Source: Perkinsus olseni
Taxonomy: Eukaryota; Perkinsozoa; Perkinsida; Perkinsidae
NCBI GenBank assembly: GCA_013115135.1
Contig: JABANP010000766.1
Coordinates: 1 to 18,445 of the forward strand
DNA: 18,445 bases
Direction: 5' to 3'
In this document: in pieces, positions 1 through 8,650 of the stretch
Position numbering within the stretch: the first letter of the stretch is position 1
Layout of the letters: each line of letters starts with the position of its first letter
The notes under the pieces: model-generated
Seen by the model: only the letters and a program-made list of their open reading frames with translations
The model's database searches: none
What the model was told of the DNA's origin: nothing
Translations under genes and position numbers: made by a program

Positions 1-171
1 CCGTACGTCATGCGCGCCAGCTCGGCGCGCGCGCAACGCACGTGACGAGGTCACGTCACGTGACGTGACGCACCACTCCGGAACGAGATCCTAGGGTTTT
101 TTACGCTCTTCCTACTCTCTACAACGAGTTATCTCGCTGTAACCTTGCAATCGCGTTGGTTAATCGCGACA
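1..171 (+). repeat. 5' LTR (first 16 bp outside the window)
   Basis: Aligns without gaps to 5440-5610; differences are at 17, 29, 47, 71 and 96 (two transitions, three transversions), about 97% identity. It ends in CGACA at 171, where similarity to the 3' LTR stops abruptly. The GC-rich first half (likely U3) carries repeated CACGTG and TGACGT half-sites. Confidence 0.9.
50..69. promoter_or_regulatory. 20-bp perfect palindrome in the LTR with CACGTG core
   Basis: Bases 50-69 equal their own reverse complement. The centre is CACGTG, flanked on each side by a TGACGT/ACGTCA-type half-site. The same palindrome is intact in the 3' LTR at 5489-5508 although three LTR substitutions lie within about 25 bp of it. 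CACGTG and TGACGT are known bZIP/bHLH binding cores in many eukaryotes. A promoter or enhancer role here is inferred from position in the LTR only. Confidence 0.45.
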
Positions 172-187
172 TTTCTTCTACCGGGAT
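172..187 (+). other. 16-nt leader between 5' LTR and first gag ATG; no canonical primer-binding site
   Basis: The LTR ends at 171 and the first in-frame ATG is at 188. LTR retroelements usually have a primer-binding site starting TGG, complementary to a tRNA CCA end, directly after the LTR. No TGG follows here; the leader reads TTTCTTCTACCGGGAT. Either priming uses an internal tRNA segment or another primer, or the site overlaps the gag start, or it has mutated. Confidence 0.4.
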
Positions 188-1709
188 ATGCCTTCTACAA
201 CTACGCCTACTCCTGCTCTACGGTACTTCAAGCTCCCCAACAAGGACAGATATGCTCCCGCTCTAGTCCTACGAAGCTCTGAGTCGGGTCATGCAATGTT
301 CATCATAGTGGAAGCTCACATTGCCACGGTCTGCGCTCCTCTTCTCGGTGATTCGGTACACTACTTCAATCTGGACAACCGTCCTTAGACCCCTAGCTCC
401 AGAAGACGTCCCCGTTAACTTGGAGATCCCCACAGCTCCCGACAACTTTGACATCGAGACTCCCGAGGATGACGAAAATGATAACAGAGAGTTCCTCAGC
501 TACAGTTCTAGACATCCTGCTACCCCCGAGAACGCTACCACCGGAACCTCGCGAAGCCCAGCCGTCCCTTCCTCACTTCAAGGCGTTACCGCAGGTGCTC
601 CGGTCTCTACCTCCGGAGTATTTTTCGAGGATCCTCTCTTTGTCGTCTTGCCCAACCAAGAGTCTCCTGTTGAGGGCAAAACTATCCATCATGCTAGAAC
701 TGCCGCTAACGCATTTCCTATACCCAATGGCAAGGTCTTCACCGGCATCGACGATCAACGGCCAATCAGCGACATCCTCAAGGCGGCAAATGAGGCAGCG
801 GCATACAATGCGTGGATGTCAGTCGAGTACTACTTCTACCTCCTGAAGATTCTATCAGATGCTGTTAGAAGAGAGATCAATCCACAACCACAAGCAACTG
901 CTGCTGCTTATGGGGCCGAGGTCAGGCGACTCTGCTCTATCCTACATCATCAACACTCTTCCGAAACCGAGCTCGTCCAAGACTTATATCGATGGAATTC
1001 TCTGGTTATGGGCAATAAGCAAGTTTTATCCGACTATCTCAAACTTTTCGAAGGGACGAGGCAACAGGTCGAGAGACTTCAAGGAGGCCCTATCGACGAG
1101 TGAGTTCTCAAGCATAAACTCCTTATGACCCTGCCAACAGTGCATAGGGAAGTTGGTCTCAATAAGATGGCGTCGGTTGGTTATCACGAGCTTCTACACG
1201 AACTTATTCAACTGGACAGAGTGCAACAACTCGCCAACGCTCACCGAAAGACTGGTCATCAAGCTAATAACCCCAAGTTCATCAATACAGTCGACACCAA
1301 CAACAACGCCTTTGTGGATCGTCCGCCATCCCGTCCGCGAGGGAACAAGGGCCCTGGCAAACCGAGACGGTGGAGTTGTTTGAAATGTCTTGACACTGTG
1401 GATCCACCAGGCCATCATCACCGCGATTGTCCAAGCCCAAACCCTGTCGAGAAGGATGGTCGGTGTCTTCAATGTAACAGAACGATCGGCTCTGGGAAGA
1501 ACTGCTCTCAAGATCCCACTCGCTGTACTGCAAGCACAAATCGGAGATGCCCACGTTGCTCTGCAGAAGGTAAACATCACCCTTTTCATTGTCCTGATCC
1601 GCTTACAACGTCCACTACTGAAGCGTCTGCCAGCAAAACAGCTACTACCACGCATTGGAGAATGTCCTCATCGCGGGTACTACTACTCGAGTATCTACAT
1701 CACCATTGA
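188..1709 (+). pseudogene. gag: BEL-like gag (capsid plus Cys/His nucleocapsid), frameshifted
   Basis: The frame opens at ATG 188 and runs about 60 codons. It must shift +1 near 380 to join the long frame that ends at a TGA at 1101-1103. The same frame stays open past that TGA to 1709. The central part has helix-rich, charged segments (about 760-1095) as expected of capsid, but no family motif I can name. After a basic Pro/Arg/Gly stretch (1318-1370) come three Cys-rich groups: CLKC with a following H and C (1377-1430), CLQC with downstream Cys (1464-1530) and CPRC with H and C (1548-1592). These resemble CCHC zinc knuckles with lengthened spacing and would bind element RNA. Assignment to gag rests on order and knuckles; the shifts and the TGA make the copy defective unless recoded. 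Confidence 0.75.
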
Positions 1710-2404
1710 GGTCAACGACTCTGCAAATAGCCGGCAAGGCTGATCCTGTTCCTATCACAGGTCTTATTGATACTGGTGCCGAGATGACAGCAGTGAGCCA
1801 AGCAACAATTGACCGGTTGGTACAGAGCGGTGTTGAGGTCCCACACCCGAAGGCAATATGTACAGCAATCATGGCAAATGGTAAACCTCTCAAGAATGGT
1901 CCTATCCACGACATGGTCTTCATCCACGGTCATCATCGTATCTCAGCTCCAGTGGTTGTTATCAAAGACCTCAGCAAAGACGTACTGGTCAGTGTTCACC
2001 TTTTCCGACAGTTCACAGATCCTACTATATGGCTATTTTCGAAGAACGGAAATCGTCTACTCAACATCGGCTCCTTAGATCCCGAACTCAAGTCCTTATG
2101 GGATGCTTTCTACTCTCGGTTACTCTCCTCTCGTCCGGTGCCGACGAGTGAATCTTCATCATCATCTGACCAAGACTCTCAAGAAGACAAGCTGATGTCT
2201 TGCGTTACGAGCAACAAAGATGACATTCATGATCTTCCTCACTCACCAATCATCTGTGGAGTTACCATAGAAGACTTCACTGCCGACTCTATCGACGAGG
2301 ACCAAGGCTGGACGAGGATGCGGTATCCACGGTTGACAACGACCCGAGTCCCTTGGCCGATACGTCTTCTCCCTATCGGTACAAGCACACCATCAAATGG
2401 TTGA
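1655..2404 (+). pseudogene. pro: retropepsin-like aspartic protease domain of pol
   Basis: The frame overlaps the end of gag by about 55 bases in the -1 frame, an arrangement that could be a programmed shift or decay. The catalytic motif LIDTGAEMTAVS is intact, with DTG at 1769-1777, followed by a hydrophobic flap-like stretch and a VVIKDLSKDVLVS segment where retropepsins have their second conserved half. Such proteases act as dimers to cleave the polyprotein. About 60 residues rich in Ser, Asp and Glu follow (2145-2330) and may be a linker to RT. The frame closes at 2404, where the RT frame has already begun at about 2353. Active-site residues look functional; only the fusion to RT is broken. 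Confidence 0.8.
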
Positions 2405-3260
2405 AGCCCAAACCTACCAATAATGTCGAGGCCTTCCGCAAACTGACAGAAAAGCTGGAGAGTAGACTCCGTCGAGATGGCATATTCCATCTTTACGACG
2501 CCGAGATCGAGAAGTTCCGCCAGAAGGGCTACATCAAACCCATCTCTCCGAAGGATGCTAAGTTTTGTCTGAACCATTTTCCTGTTGTTCCAAAGCATGG
2601 TAATGAGCTGAGCGTGGAACAAGCCACCTGGAGCATGTGACAAGCTCCATCTACATACTACGGCGGTTCCCCTACTTCATATCCTGTGATTTTCAGGCTG
2701 CTTTCCTACAAGCCGAGTACGCATTGGAAGAAGACCGAAAGCACCTATGTTTCTGGTGGCGCAACGTCCTCTATTCCTATCAACGAGTATTATTTGGCCA
2801 AGGGCGCTGATACATGCGCTGAACGACAACCTCGCGGAGAGTTTCGATGAGCTTCACCATACTTGACAAGTCGACAACGTGGCCAACTACGGCGTGCGAA
2901 TCCTGATGGATGACCTAAGCGTGGCAGCATCGTCTCGACACCTCGCCCATCAAGTCTTATCCGTGGTTCTGAGCGACGCCAACAAACGAGGATTCGAAGA
3001 GAATGAAGCCAAGAGAGTCGAGTCTCGTGGTACGTCGAAGAAATCAGGCTCTATGCTGGGATATCACTGGTCTGCTGATGACGACACTCTATCCATATCT
3101 GCTACGAGAGAGTCCGAGTCGAGAGGACTGGTTACCGTTGATGATTACCGTCGGTTCCTGGCTACCTTCTCTGATCCCTGTGGTCTCTATCTTGAACACC
3201 TGATTAAAGCTCGGTTACATTTACAGCAAGCTGCACTGGCTGGCATGGCTTCGGCTCTGT
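2353..3260 (+). pseudogene. pol: reverse transcriptase domain of BEL-like pol, three frames, possible internal deletion
   Basis: Three frames must be joined: 2353-2640, about 2641-2807 and about 2808-3280. The N-terminal part (DGIFHLYDAEIEKFRQ, then NHFPVVPK) matches the region before the BEL palm. Palm motif A is CDFQAAFLQ with its Asp at 2688-2690, motif B is VLFGQG near 2785-2800, and motif C is LMDD with the two Asp at 2909-2914, Leu replacing the usual Tyr. FSDPCGLYLEHLIKA near 3170-3215 is the BEL-typical linker to RNase H. An in-frame TGA sits at 2864-2866. Between PVVPK and motif A there is less sequence than BEL enzymes usually have, which suggests a deletion near 2600-2645. All three catalytic Asp survive, but the gene is broken. 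Confidence 0.8.
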
Positions 3261-3321
3261 GCCCGAACTTCGGGCAATGATATACAACTGCTTCGGGCCC
3301 CGAAGCAGTTGCATATCATTG
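3261..3321. repeat. back-to-back palindromes: 15 bp (3261-3275) and 47 bp (3275-3321)
   Basis: Bases 3261-3267 pair with 3269-3275 around a single central base. Bases 3275-3297 pair with 3299-3321 around base 3298, with 22 of 23 pairs matching (only 3284/3312 fails). They lie where the RT frame gives way to the RNase H frame, inside coding sequence. Confidence 0.9.
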
Positions 3322-4308
3322 AACAGTGGGTGAACTCTCTTCGTCAAGCACCAACTTCGCCGAGACAGCTCTACCCAAGTAATGTCGACTACGATACCAT
3401 CATTGCCTACATCGACGCATTGAATAAAGCCTCAGCAATCGTCGTCGAGACTCTCACTGGCAGAAGAATATGGGCACGAGGCTTCGTGACACCGGCTGGA
3501 GCGTCACCTACTGCTCCGAGGATGGAATTGGATGCCTTGTGTGTAGCATCTACACTCCTTAGAGACTTCATGACTGACATCGCCGACTACTGGGGAGTCA
3601 CTAAGCTCATCATTTGTACGGACTCCGAGGTGAATCTTGCACGCCTCAGGAGAAGCCCGACCATCATTAAGACCCCTGGCGAGTTGGTCAAGCAGTCAAG
3701 ATACGGAATATGTTCACGAACTCCAGCACAAGACCCAGGTTCGAGTTTTCTTCACTCACATCGACGGCGAGTTGAACTCGGCAGATCCACCCTCTCGTGG
3801 CAAACTCGGAAGTGACGACGGCCTATCACAGCGACTCACCTACATATCTCAGCTTGTCGCGCTCTTGGAAGACCCTGGTATCTACAGTCTGGAAAATCTA
3901 CCAGCCTTCTATGTTGTCCCTGGTGATAATGAGCCTATACCCATTCCTTCAAAAATCACAACCAAACCTACTAAGATCGCTATCAACAACACCATAATTG
4001 ATGACGACGGAGGCGACGAGATCACTGGCTACGACACCGATAACATCGCTGCCCTTCTTTATCGTCAGCGACGACTCGCTCTAGCATTTCAAGAGTGGCA
4101 AGAGTCTTCATTGAATCTGGAAGATCCCGATCATGAACAACCACCTATATTGTCATCACTGGTGAGAGTCATCAGAAGCGCACAATACCGCTTTGGTCGC
4201 CAACGTCTACTACGAGCACCTTTCACGTCTATCGATGATGACCTGGTCATACGCCACTGCCGTCAAGATACCAATGGTCTGGTCCACACCCAATATGTGG
4301 TTCCTTGA
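3261..4308 (+). pseudogene. pol: RNase H domain and linker to integrase, frameshifted
   Basis: From about 3261 the open frame is the one that closes at 3815. The RNase H acidic residues are visible as IAYIDA (Asp at 3414), RMELDAL (Glu at 3525) and CTDSEVN (Asp at 3621). A shift near 3690 moves to the frame with HIDGELNSADPPSRG (about 3760-3800), the usual BEL end of RNase H ('NPAD..SRG'). The remaining 170 codons to the TGA at 4306-4308 form an acidic linker ending in QYVVP, where BEL pol has the segment just before the integrase finger. The reading frame does not change across that TGA. RNase H would degrade the RNA of the RNA:DNA hybrid. Confidence 0.75.
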
Positions 4309-5294
4309 AGAAACCTTCTTTTGAAGGAACTTCCTTCAAAAGACAGAGATCTTCAAAGCTTCATCATCAAATCTATTCACGGACACTCACATCATGGTAT
4401 CAACGCCACCTACAATGAGCTGGTGAAACACTTCCACTGGCCTTCAATGAGACCCATGGTGGCGAGACTGGTTACTGCTTGCGGTAGATGTATAAGGACA
4501 CGTCCTCGAAGACTTGCTATCCAAGGATCGACTGCCAAGAAGATCGACAGAGTGCCTTGGTCGAGCGTCGGGATCGATCACTGCGGCGCATACGACAATA
4601 ATGGTGACAAACAAAAATATCTTGTGGTGTTTACTGATCTTCTTACGGGCTATATCGAGGCCGAACCCGTAACATCTACCAATGGGGCTCGATTGGTTAC
4701 TCCCATGAAACGAAACTTTGCTCGCGCGGGAACTCCGAGGCGTATATGTTCCGACAGAGGACAGAGTTATCTGAGTGGTATATTTCGTCTCTATACTTCA
4801 TCCATAAACGTCCAGCACCATTTGATACCACCAGGTAGCCCACGTTATGGTGGAAAATGGGAACGATCCCACGGGCCGCTGAACGAGAACCTCAAGATGG
4901 ACTGGATTGGAAGACTATCGTTTCCGAGGCCGTCTCCTTGGCTAATGGTCGTCCGAGATGGGGTACCATATCTTCATGGGATCTACTACACACCTATCCT
5001 CAATACCAATCTCAACTCCGCGCACCTCGTTCAGAAGGCCTACTCGAAGAATGGATTGAGGGACAATGGGAAGACTATCGAGATCGTACACGAGAACGAC
5101 TCGGAGATACTGCCAAGCAAGTCAACATCGGCGACAAAGTCTACCTTCGTACTCCTTGCCCTATCAAACTTGGAGCCCTAGCAAGAGGACCGTACATTGT
5201 GGAGGAGATTCGGGGTCAGACGTACTTTCTTCGTGAGTTATCTACTAATAAGAAGATGCAGCAACTTCTCTACAAGTTGATCACAGCACAATGA
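4309..5294 (+). pseudogene. int: integrase domain with intact D,D35E core and GPY-type C-terminus
   Basis: The frame continues from the preceding pol segment across the TGA at 4306. It holds an HHCC zinc finger (HGHSHHG ... ACGRC, about 4375-4490) and the catalytic triad: Asp in GIDHCG (4576), Asp in CSDRGQ (4753) and Glu in KWER (4861). The last two are separated by exactly 35 residues. GSPRYGGKWER is the BEL/retroviral form around the Glu. A frame change near 4905-4920 leads to the C-terminal part, which has VNIGDKVYLR and ARGPYIVEEI (5187-5200), resembling a GPY/F module, and closes at TGA 5292-5294. The catalytic core lies in one frame and all its key residues are present; the C-terminus is out of frame. 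Confidence 0.85.
4317..4343. repeat. 27-bp perfect palindrome next to the in-frame TGA
   Basis: Bases 4317-4329 are the reverse complement of 4331-4343 around base 4330. It begins 9 bases after the TGA at 4306-4308, at the join between the RNase H linker and the integrase finger. Confidence 0.9.
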
Positions 5295-5423
5295 TTTTTT
5301 CTCACACTCATTCATCCGTTACCCTTCCTTTCTCGTTTCGACATACCTCCATTCATTCAGTCCATACCGTTTTCCTGAGGAAGTTTTTTCCCATTCATTC
5401 GCTTAGCCCTCCGGCTGGGAGGA
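5295..5423 (+). other. 3' untranslated region and short polypurine tract of the BEL element
   Basis: No open frame. The stretch is pyrimidine-rich with several ATTCATTC copies. A seven-purine run, GGGAGGA (5417-5423), lies directly before the TG of the 3' LTR and is the likely plus-strand primer, although short for a polypurine tract. Confidence 0.55.
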
Positions 5424-5610
5424 TGTGCTGACCATAGCTCCGTACGTCATGCGCGTCAGCTCGGCGCACGCGCAACGCACGTGACTAGGTCACGTCACGT
5501 GACGTGACGAACCACTCCGGAACGAGATCCTAGGTTTTTTTACGCTCTTCCTACTCTCTACAACGAGTTATCTCGCTGTAACCTTGCAATCGCGTTGGTT
5601 AATCGCGACA
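5424..5610 (+). repeat. 3' LTR, 187 bp
   Basis: Starts TGTGCTG directly after the purine run and ends CGACA, giving the TGT...ACA ends usual for LTRs. Positions 5440-5610 match 1-171. The right flank starts ATAGT; a 5-bp duplication of it is expected left of the 5' LTR, outside the window. Confidence 0.9.
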
Positions 5611-5884
5611 ATAGTAGGAGTCCTTGTAGGGAGCGGGGAAGGTTGATGTTCTTGTGATGGATGGAGAGGGCCGGGCCGCTGAAGTAGTGCTGATATGAGA
5701 AGAACTTGCCGCCACGGCCCCAACCGGAGAGCGGGGAGAAGGTGAACGTCCTGGAGCCAAGGAAAGCGAACTCGCAACGGGGAGCCAGGCGAGCTTTGTC
5801 CTGGTTGTTGACAGTTGAACGAAGAGCCTTCGGTAAGGACTCAGCTAGTAGAGTGATGCGAGCGTCCGAGAGAAATGGGTTGCT
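5561..5884 (-). CDS. unrecognised coding-looking fragment cut by the BEL 3' LTR
   Basis: A minus-strand frame is open from an upstream TAA at 5885-5887 down to a TAG at 5558-5560. The part from 5884 to 5611 has strong C/G preference at third positions and a realistic composition with segments such as LAPRCEFAFLGS and GWGRGGKFFSYQHYF; the last 50 bases are only read-through into the LTR. There is no convincing start codon. A perfect GTAAGT donor on the minus strand at 5924 and a TAG acceptor at 5845 would define an 80-bp intron, so this may be an internal exon. I do not recognise the product. The BEL element probably inserted into this sequence; the other half would lie left of the window. Confidence 0.35.
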
Positions 5885-5956
5885 TTATGGTGAAGGACGA
5901 AAGCAGCACCACCACAACACTTACGAAGCAGTAGCGGATGAGGTCGGGAGATGTTA

Positions 5957-6196
5957 TCAGTCCGCCATCCTCAGAGCCGCTGAGATAGCGCCGAGCGGAA
6001 ACAGCGTCCTCAGCCCGTGAACAACGACGACGGTAGAAGGGGGTGCCTCAGGCGCGCGACAACAGGGAACCAGCGAAGCATATTTTATCTGGCTCCCAGC
6101 GCAGTCCCGGAGAGTAGACATCGATTTGCAACGGTGACGATTTGACGCTCCGTCTGCCAGCTCCCTATAGGCCAAGAAGCAGGACCTCGCCGTCAA
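5957..6196 (-). CDS. unrecognised short open frame
   Basis: 79 codons on the minus strand ending in APPSTVVVVHGLRTLFPLG and a short tail. It contains a hydrophobic Val-rich stretch and several Cys, with no motif I can name. It lies just upstream of the 5561-5884 fragment on the same strand and could belong to the same broken gene. No start or splice evidence decides this. Confidence 0.2.
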   Translation of the reverse strand: MTARSCFLAYRELADGASNRHRCKSMSTLRDCAGSQIKYASLVPCCRAPEAPPSTVVVVHGLRTLFPLGAISAALRMAD

Positions 6197-6210
6197 CGCC
6201 TGACTCCGTC

Positions 6211-6581
6211 TCAGGCAACAGCCTGCCGAAATAAACTTAATACCCGTTGGGCCTGTTCTAGCGATATGCGTTCCACCAGGGCACCGGTGTCAGTTGTGTG
6301 AAAGATAGTGGCAACCGGGTTACTGTAATATCCGTGCCGGTGGCAAGCTTGCGCTGCTTTGTAACGACGCCGCCAGTCTCTGCGGTTAAGCCGCCAAACG
6401 CGACAACTGGTGGATAGCGACAGCAGAAGACCAGAGCCAACTCCCAGCAGTGGGTGGTGAAGTAGATGGCCAACAAGAGGCATAAAGACGAGATCGTCCA
6501 CCTTCCACCTTTGCCGAGAGCGGACAGGTCGGTCGCGCCAACAAGTGGGTCAGCATGGCCATCTTGCGTGGGAGACGCCAA
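6211..6581 (-). CDS. unrecognised open frames, hydrophobic N-terminal part
   Basis: Two minus-strand frames overlap here. The one ending at 6211 (96 codons from a GTG at 6501) begins with a hydrophobic stretch with His (PLVGHLLHHPLLGVGSGLLLSLS), then an Arg/Trp-rich segment and a helical C-terminus ending LSLFRQAVA. The other (6258-6581, 107 codons) has a Cys/Trp-rich hydrophobic stretch. One is probably the shadow of the other. I cannot name a family, and neither has a clear promoter or splice context. Confidence 0.2.
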
Positions 6582-6784
6582 CTGCCGGAGAGGTTGTAGG
6601 CTACCTCAGGCCGCCTGGGACCACCAGATAACGCTGCTCACTACGGCGACGGGGAAGAGGTTACGTCGGAGGTACACGGGACTGTGTTGAGGATGTCGAT
6701 ATTGGACTTCAAATTGAAATCAACTGCAACTGACAAGCTACTGTGCCTTGTAGACAGAGTAGCTGTTGAATTCCTCGACCAGCT

Positions 6785-6988
6785 AGCCTCCCCAGAGCTC
6801 ACAAGAAGTTCGCAGGCCTGATTGTGCTATTCTGTAGCGGCTGTTCAGTTTGTCTCCGTCCCCAAACTAAACACGCCAACTTCGTAACCGGTACTTACAT
6901 TTGACGCGTAAAATTCACACGTGAGTCACTCGTCTCCCATGGTAACTTGTGCCTCAACGTGACACCTAGTTGTGTCAGTGGTGAGGAG
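6785..6988 (-). repeat. L block, copy A (about 200 bp, possible element end)
   Basis: Matches 13725-13918 at about 88-90% with small indels. On the minus strand it starts ACCACTGACACAAC and includes TGACAC and GTGTCA half-sites as an inverted pair. Its sharp edge at about 6985 joins a truncated gag here but a protease remnant in copy B. No open frame is conserved in it. It could be an LTR fragment of the minus-strand retroelement or an independent insertion. Confidence 0.6.
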
Positions 6989-6989
6989 C

Positions 6990-7304
6990 TCTCTTCTCAA
7001 AGATCTGCTTCTCTGCTTGGCCGAATGACCGATGGAGACGCAGCCAGATCTCCCGCTCAACAGCTTTGTCGTCCAATGATGGATCGAAGCTCTGCTTGGA
7101 CAATAGTCGATTGGCCTTGCCCGTCAGACTATTGATGATATTAGACCTTCTATCTTCTCGGGTCCAATTCTTAGAACTGGCGATTGAACACCATCGCGCC
7201 TGCCACTCGTCGGGCGACATCGCATCAGCAGCCTCTTCGCCACTGTATAACGCCACCTTGGGAGCCTTGAAGCCTTTTTCTCCAAACCCTCGTTGATAAG
7301 TCAT
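6990..7304 (-). pseudogene. gag: truncated gag of the minus-strand retroelement, copy 1
   Basis: Starts at an ATG (7304) with MTYQRGFGEKGFKAPKVALY and has a Trp-containing capsid-like stretch (DEWQARWCSIASSKNW). It is nearly the same as the first 105 residues of the gag at 15266. After FEK the frame runs into the L block and stops within five codons. Compared with copy 2 it has one in-frame 3-bp insertion (NIINSL versus NLNSL). Gag identity is inferred because copy 2 continues to a nucleocapsid-like tail and a retropepsin. About 90 bases upstream on the same strand lies an integrase fragment, the reverse of normal order. Confidence 0.6.
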
Positions 7305-7389
7305 TTGCGAAAACGGGTGGACTCACACATGCCTGAACACCTATGTCATCTTGTGGCTGTCATGACCGGCCTCCAAGGGCAGCCGCGGG

Positions 7390-7580
7390 ATAAAATGGAC
7401 CACTGATGCCCATATGAACCATCTGTCATGGACGCTCAGCTCTTGGCTCACATTGGCCGAAGGCTAGTCCAAGCTGAGCCGAGGCTGATCGTGTGATCTT
7501 GCGCGTAGAACAGACATCGCAACCCGCTACGAACTCGTCGCAGCTTGGCTCGAAGAATGCACATCGAACGATGCGGCGCA
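7390..7580 (-). pseudogene. integrase fragment, copy 1
   Basis: Minus-strand remnant with a Cys-x2-Cys zinc-finger end (GCDVC), a CEPRAE segment and the core start reading QMVHMGISGPFY. The codon where integrases have the first catalytic Asp is GGC, Gly (7408-7410). The conserved Trp just before it is TGA here but TGG in the two other copies. Similarity to integrase ends at GPFY; the following residues come from a different sequence, exactly as in copy 2. Inactive by truncation, stop and missing Asp. Confidence 0.65.
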
Positions 7581-7982
7581 TGCGCATAGAGATTTTGTAC
7601 TCTCGTGTCTATGCAACATGGTTGGAACGTATCGTGGCTCAGATCTCCACGACATCATGAGCCTGCCATGGTCGTCTCGTTTATCCGATGGAGAGTGGGA
7701 CGAGCCGAACTGAATTGAAGTCTCGTCGTAGCTCTCATCCTTTTCTTGGGAAGATGGAAGTATACAGTATTGAGGTATCCGATCAACTGATCTGCCAGGC
7801 TGCTCTCACTAGGGATAAGCTCAAATGTGAGGTTAATTCTCAACGAAGTTCATGTATTCTGAAAGGTCCTGAGGCAACTTTCCACCAGTGTGGCATGGAG
7901 ACCATGAACTGCCCTCCAATGCCGTTCCAGGCGGCCTCATATCCGAACCACGACACTATTACTGTCACATCTCTGTCCAGTC

Positions 7983-8165
7983 TCACAGTTTAGAGCAGTT
8001 ATGTACTCGCCAATGAGCTGCAGATCGAGTATAGCAGCTTATAGTGCAGCCAGGTTGATATGACGGCAGTCCCGCACTTCGCGAAGACGGTCGGTATCCG
8101 ACATAAATACCGCCGATTGTGAGCACAACGCCCACAGGATGTTTACTTTCATCGCCATAGAGCAC
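7983..8165 (-). pseudogene. RNase H remnant, copy 1
   Basis: The minus-strand frame contains GDESKHPVGVVLTIGGIYV, which resembles the first strand of retroelement RNase H (Asp codon at 8151-8153). Copy 2 reads YSDES at the same place. The rest of the domain is out of frame. Sequence between it and the integrase fragment (7600-7980) is repeated in copy 2 but has no clear motif. Confidence 0.5.
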
Positions 8166-8329
8166 CTACTCAGGGTTTTTATTGTAGCTCCAAATGCCTC
8201 CTATTGAATCTTTGTGCTGAGTAATGTCGAGTATGAGCTTCTCGCATGCTTTGACAATATGACTCTCAACTGGCGATTCTCAGGATAGTTCCTAGTTGAG
8301 ACTTTGTAGGGTCGCTATTCTTTTGATCG

Positions 8330-8650
8330 AAGCCGCTGGGGGTCCCCTCCAACGGGCAATGTGATAACTTGCCTGCCCAGTTATTGATCTCACGACCAGT
8401 GCATACTAGACAATTCAAAAGTGATAATTCGCCTCTTTTGGGCCAAGTGCCGTCATTTTGTCATTTAATGTCTTTGGCACATTAGGGCCAAATGGCATTG
8501 TCACAATACGGTAAGCAGTATGTGGCTCCCAACGTAATCAAATTTCGAGCCGATAGGGCTGATGAAGATCTCTGGAGATTCAAAGACACGCCTTTTCCAA
8601 GTCAACAATGATCAACTCATCCAAATCCGCTCAGAACGAACGCCGCCGTG
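8330..8650 (-). pseudogene. reverse transcriptase remnant lacking motif C, copy 1
   Basis: Minus-strand motif A, VDLEKA, is at 8589-8606 and motif B, MPFG, at 8487-8498, in one frame with TGA codons between them. The stretch that carries YVDD in copy 2 is absent: copy 1 joins directly across a site with a 3-bp match (ATT) at 8463-8466. Probably a slippage or microhomology deletion. Confidence 0.6.

Larger units (their letters stand above)
1..5610 (+). mobile_element. BEL/Pao-like LTR retrotransposon, nearly full length, decayed
   Basis: Bases 1-171 recur at 5440-5610 with five substitutions and no indel, which defines the two LTRs. Between them the + strand encodes, in order, a gag with Cys/His knuckles, an aspartic protease, reverse transcriptase, RNase H and integrase. 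The order RT-RNase H-INT excludes Ty1/copia. The RT/RNase H linker (a DPCGLY segment where BEL elements have DPLGLL), the HFPVV segment before the palm and a CDFQAAFLQ palm motif favour BEL/Pao over Ty3/gypsy. The polyprotein is broken by about eight frame changes and three in-frame TGA codons, so this copy is probably not autonomous. The first 16 bases of the 5' LTR and its left flank lie outside the window, so no target-site duplication can be checked. Confidence 0.9.

Noticed and set aside
1655..1709. Programmed -1 frameshift between gag and protease
   Set aside because: The frames overlap in the right direction, but I see no convincing slippery heptamer with a following structure, and the element has many other shifts.
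1101..4308. TGA reassigned to an amino acid in the nuclear code
   Set aside because: TGG is used freely for Trp, several TGA do not align with Trp, and the BEL integrase frame and one R2 frame end naturally in TGA. Mutation is the simpler explanation.
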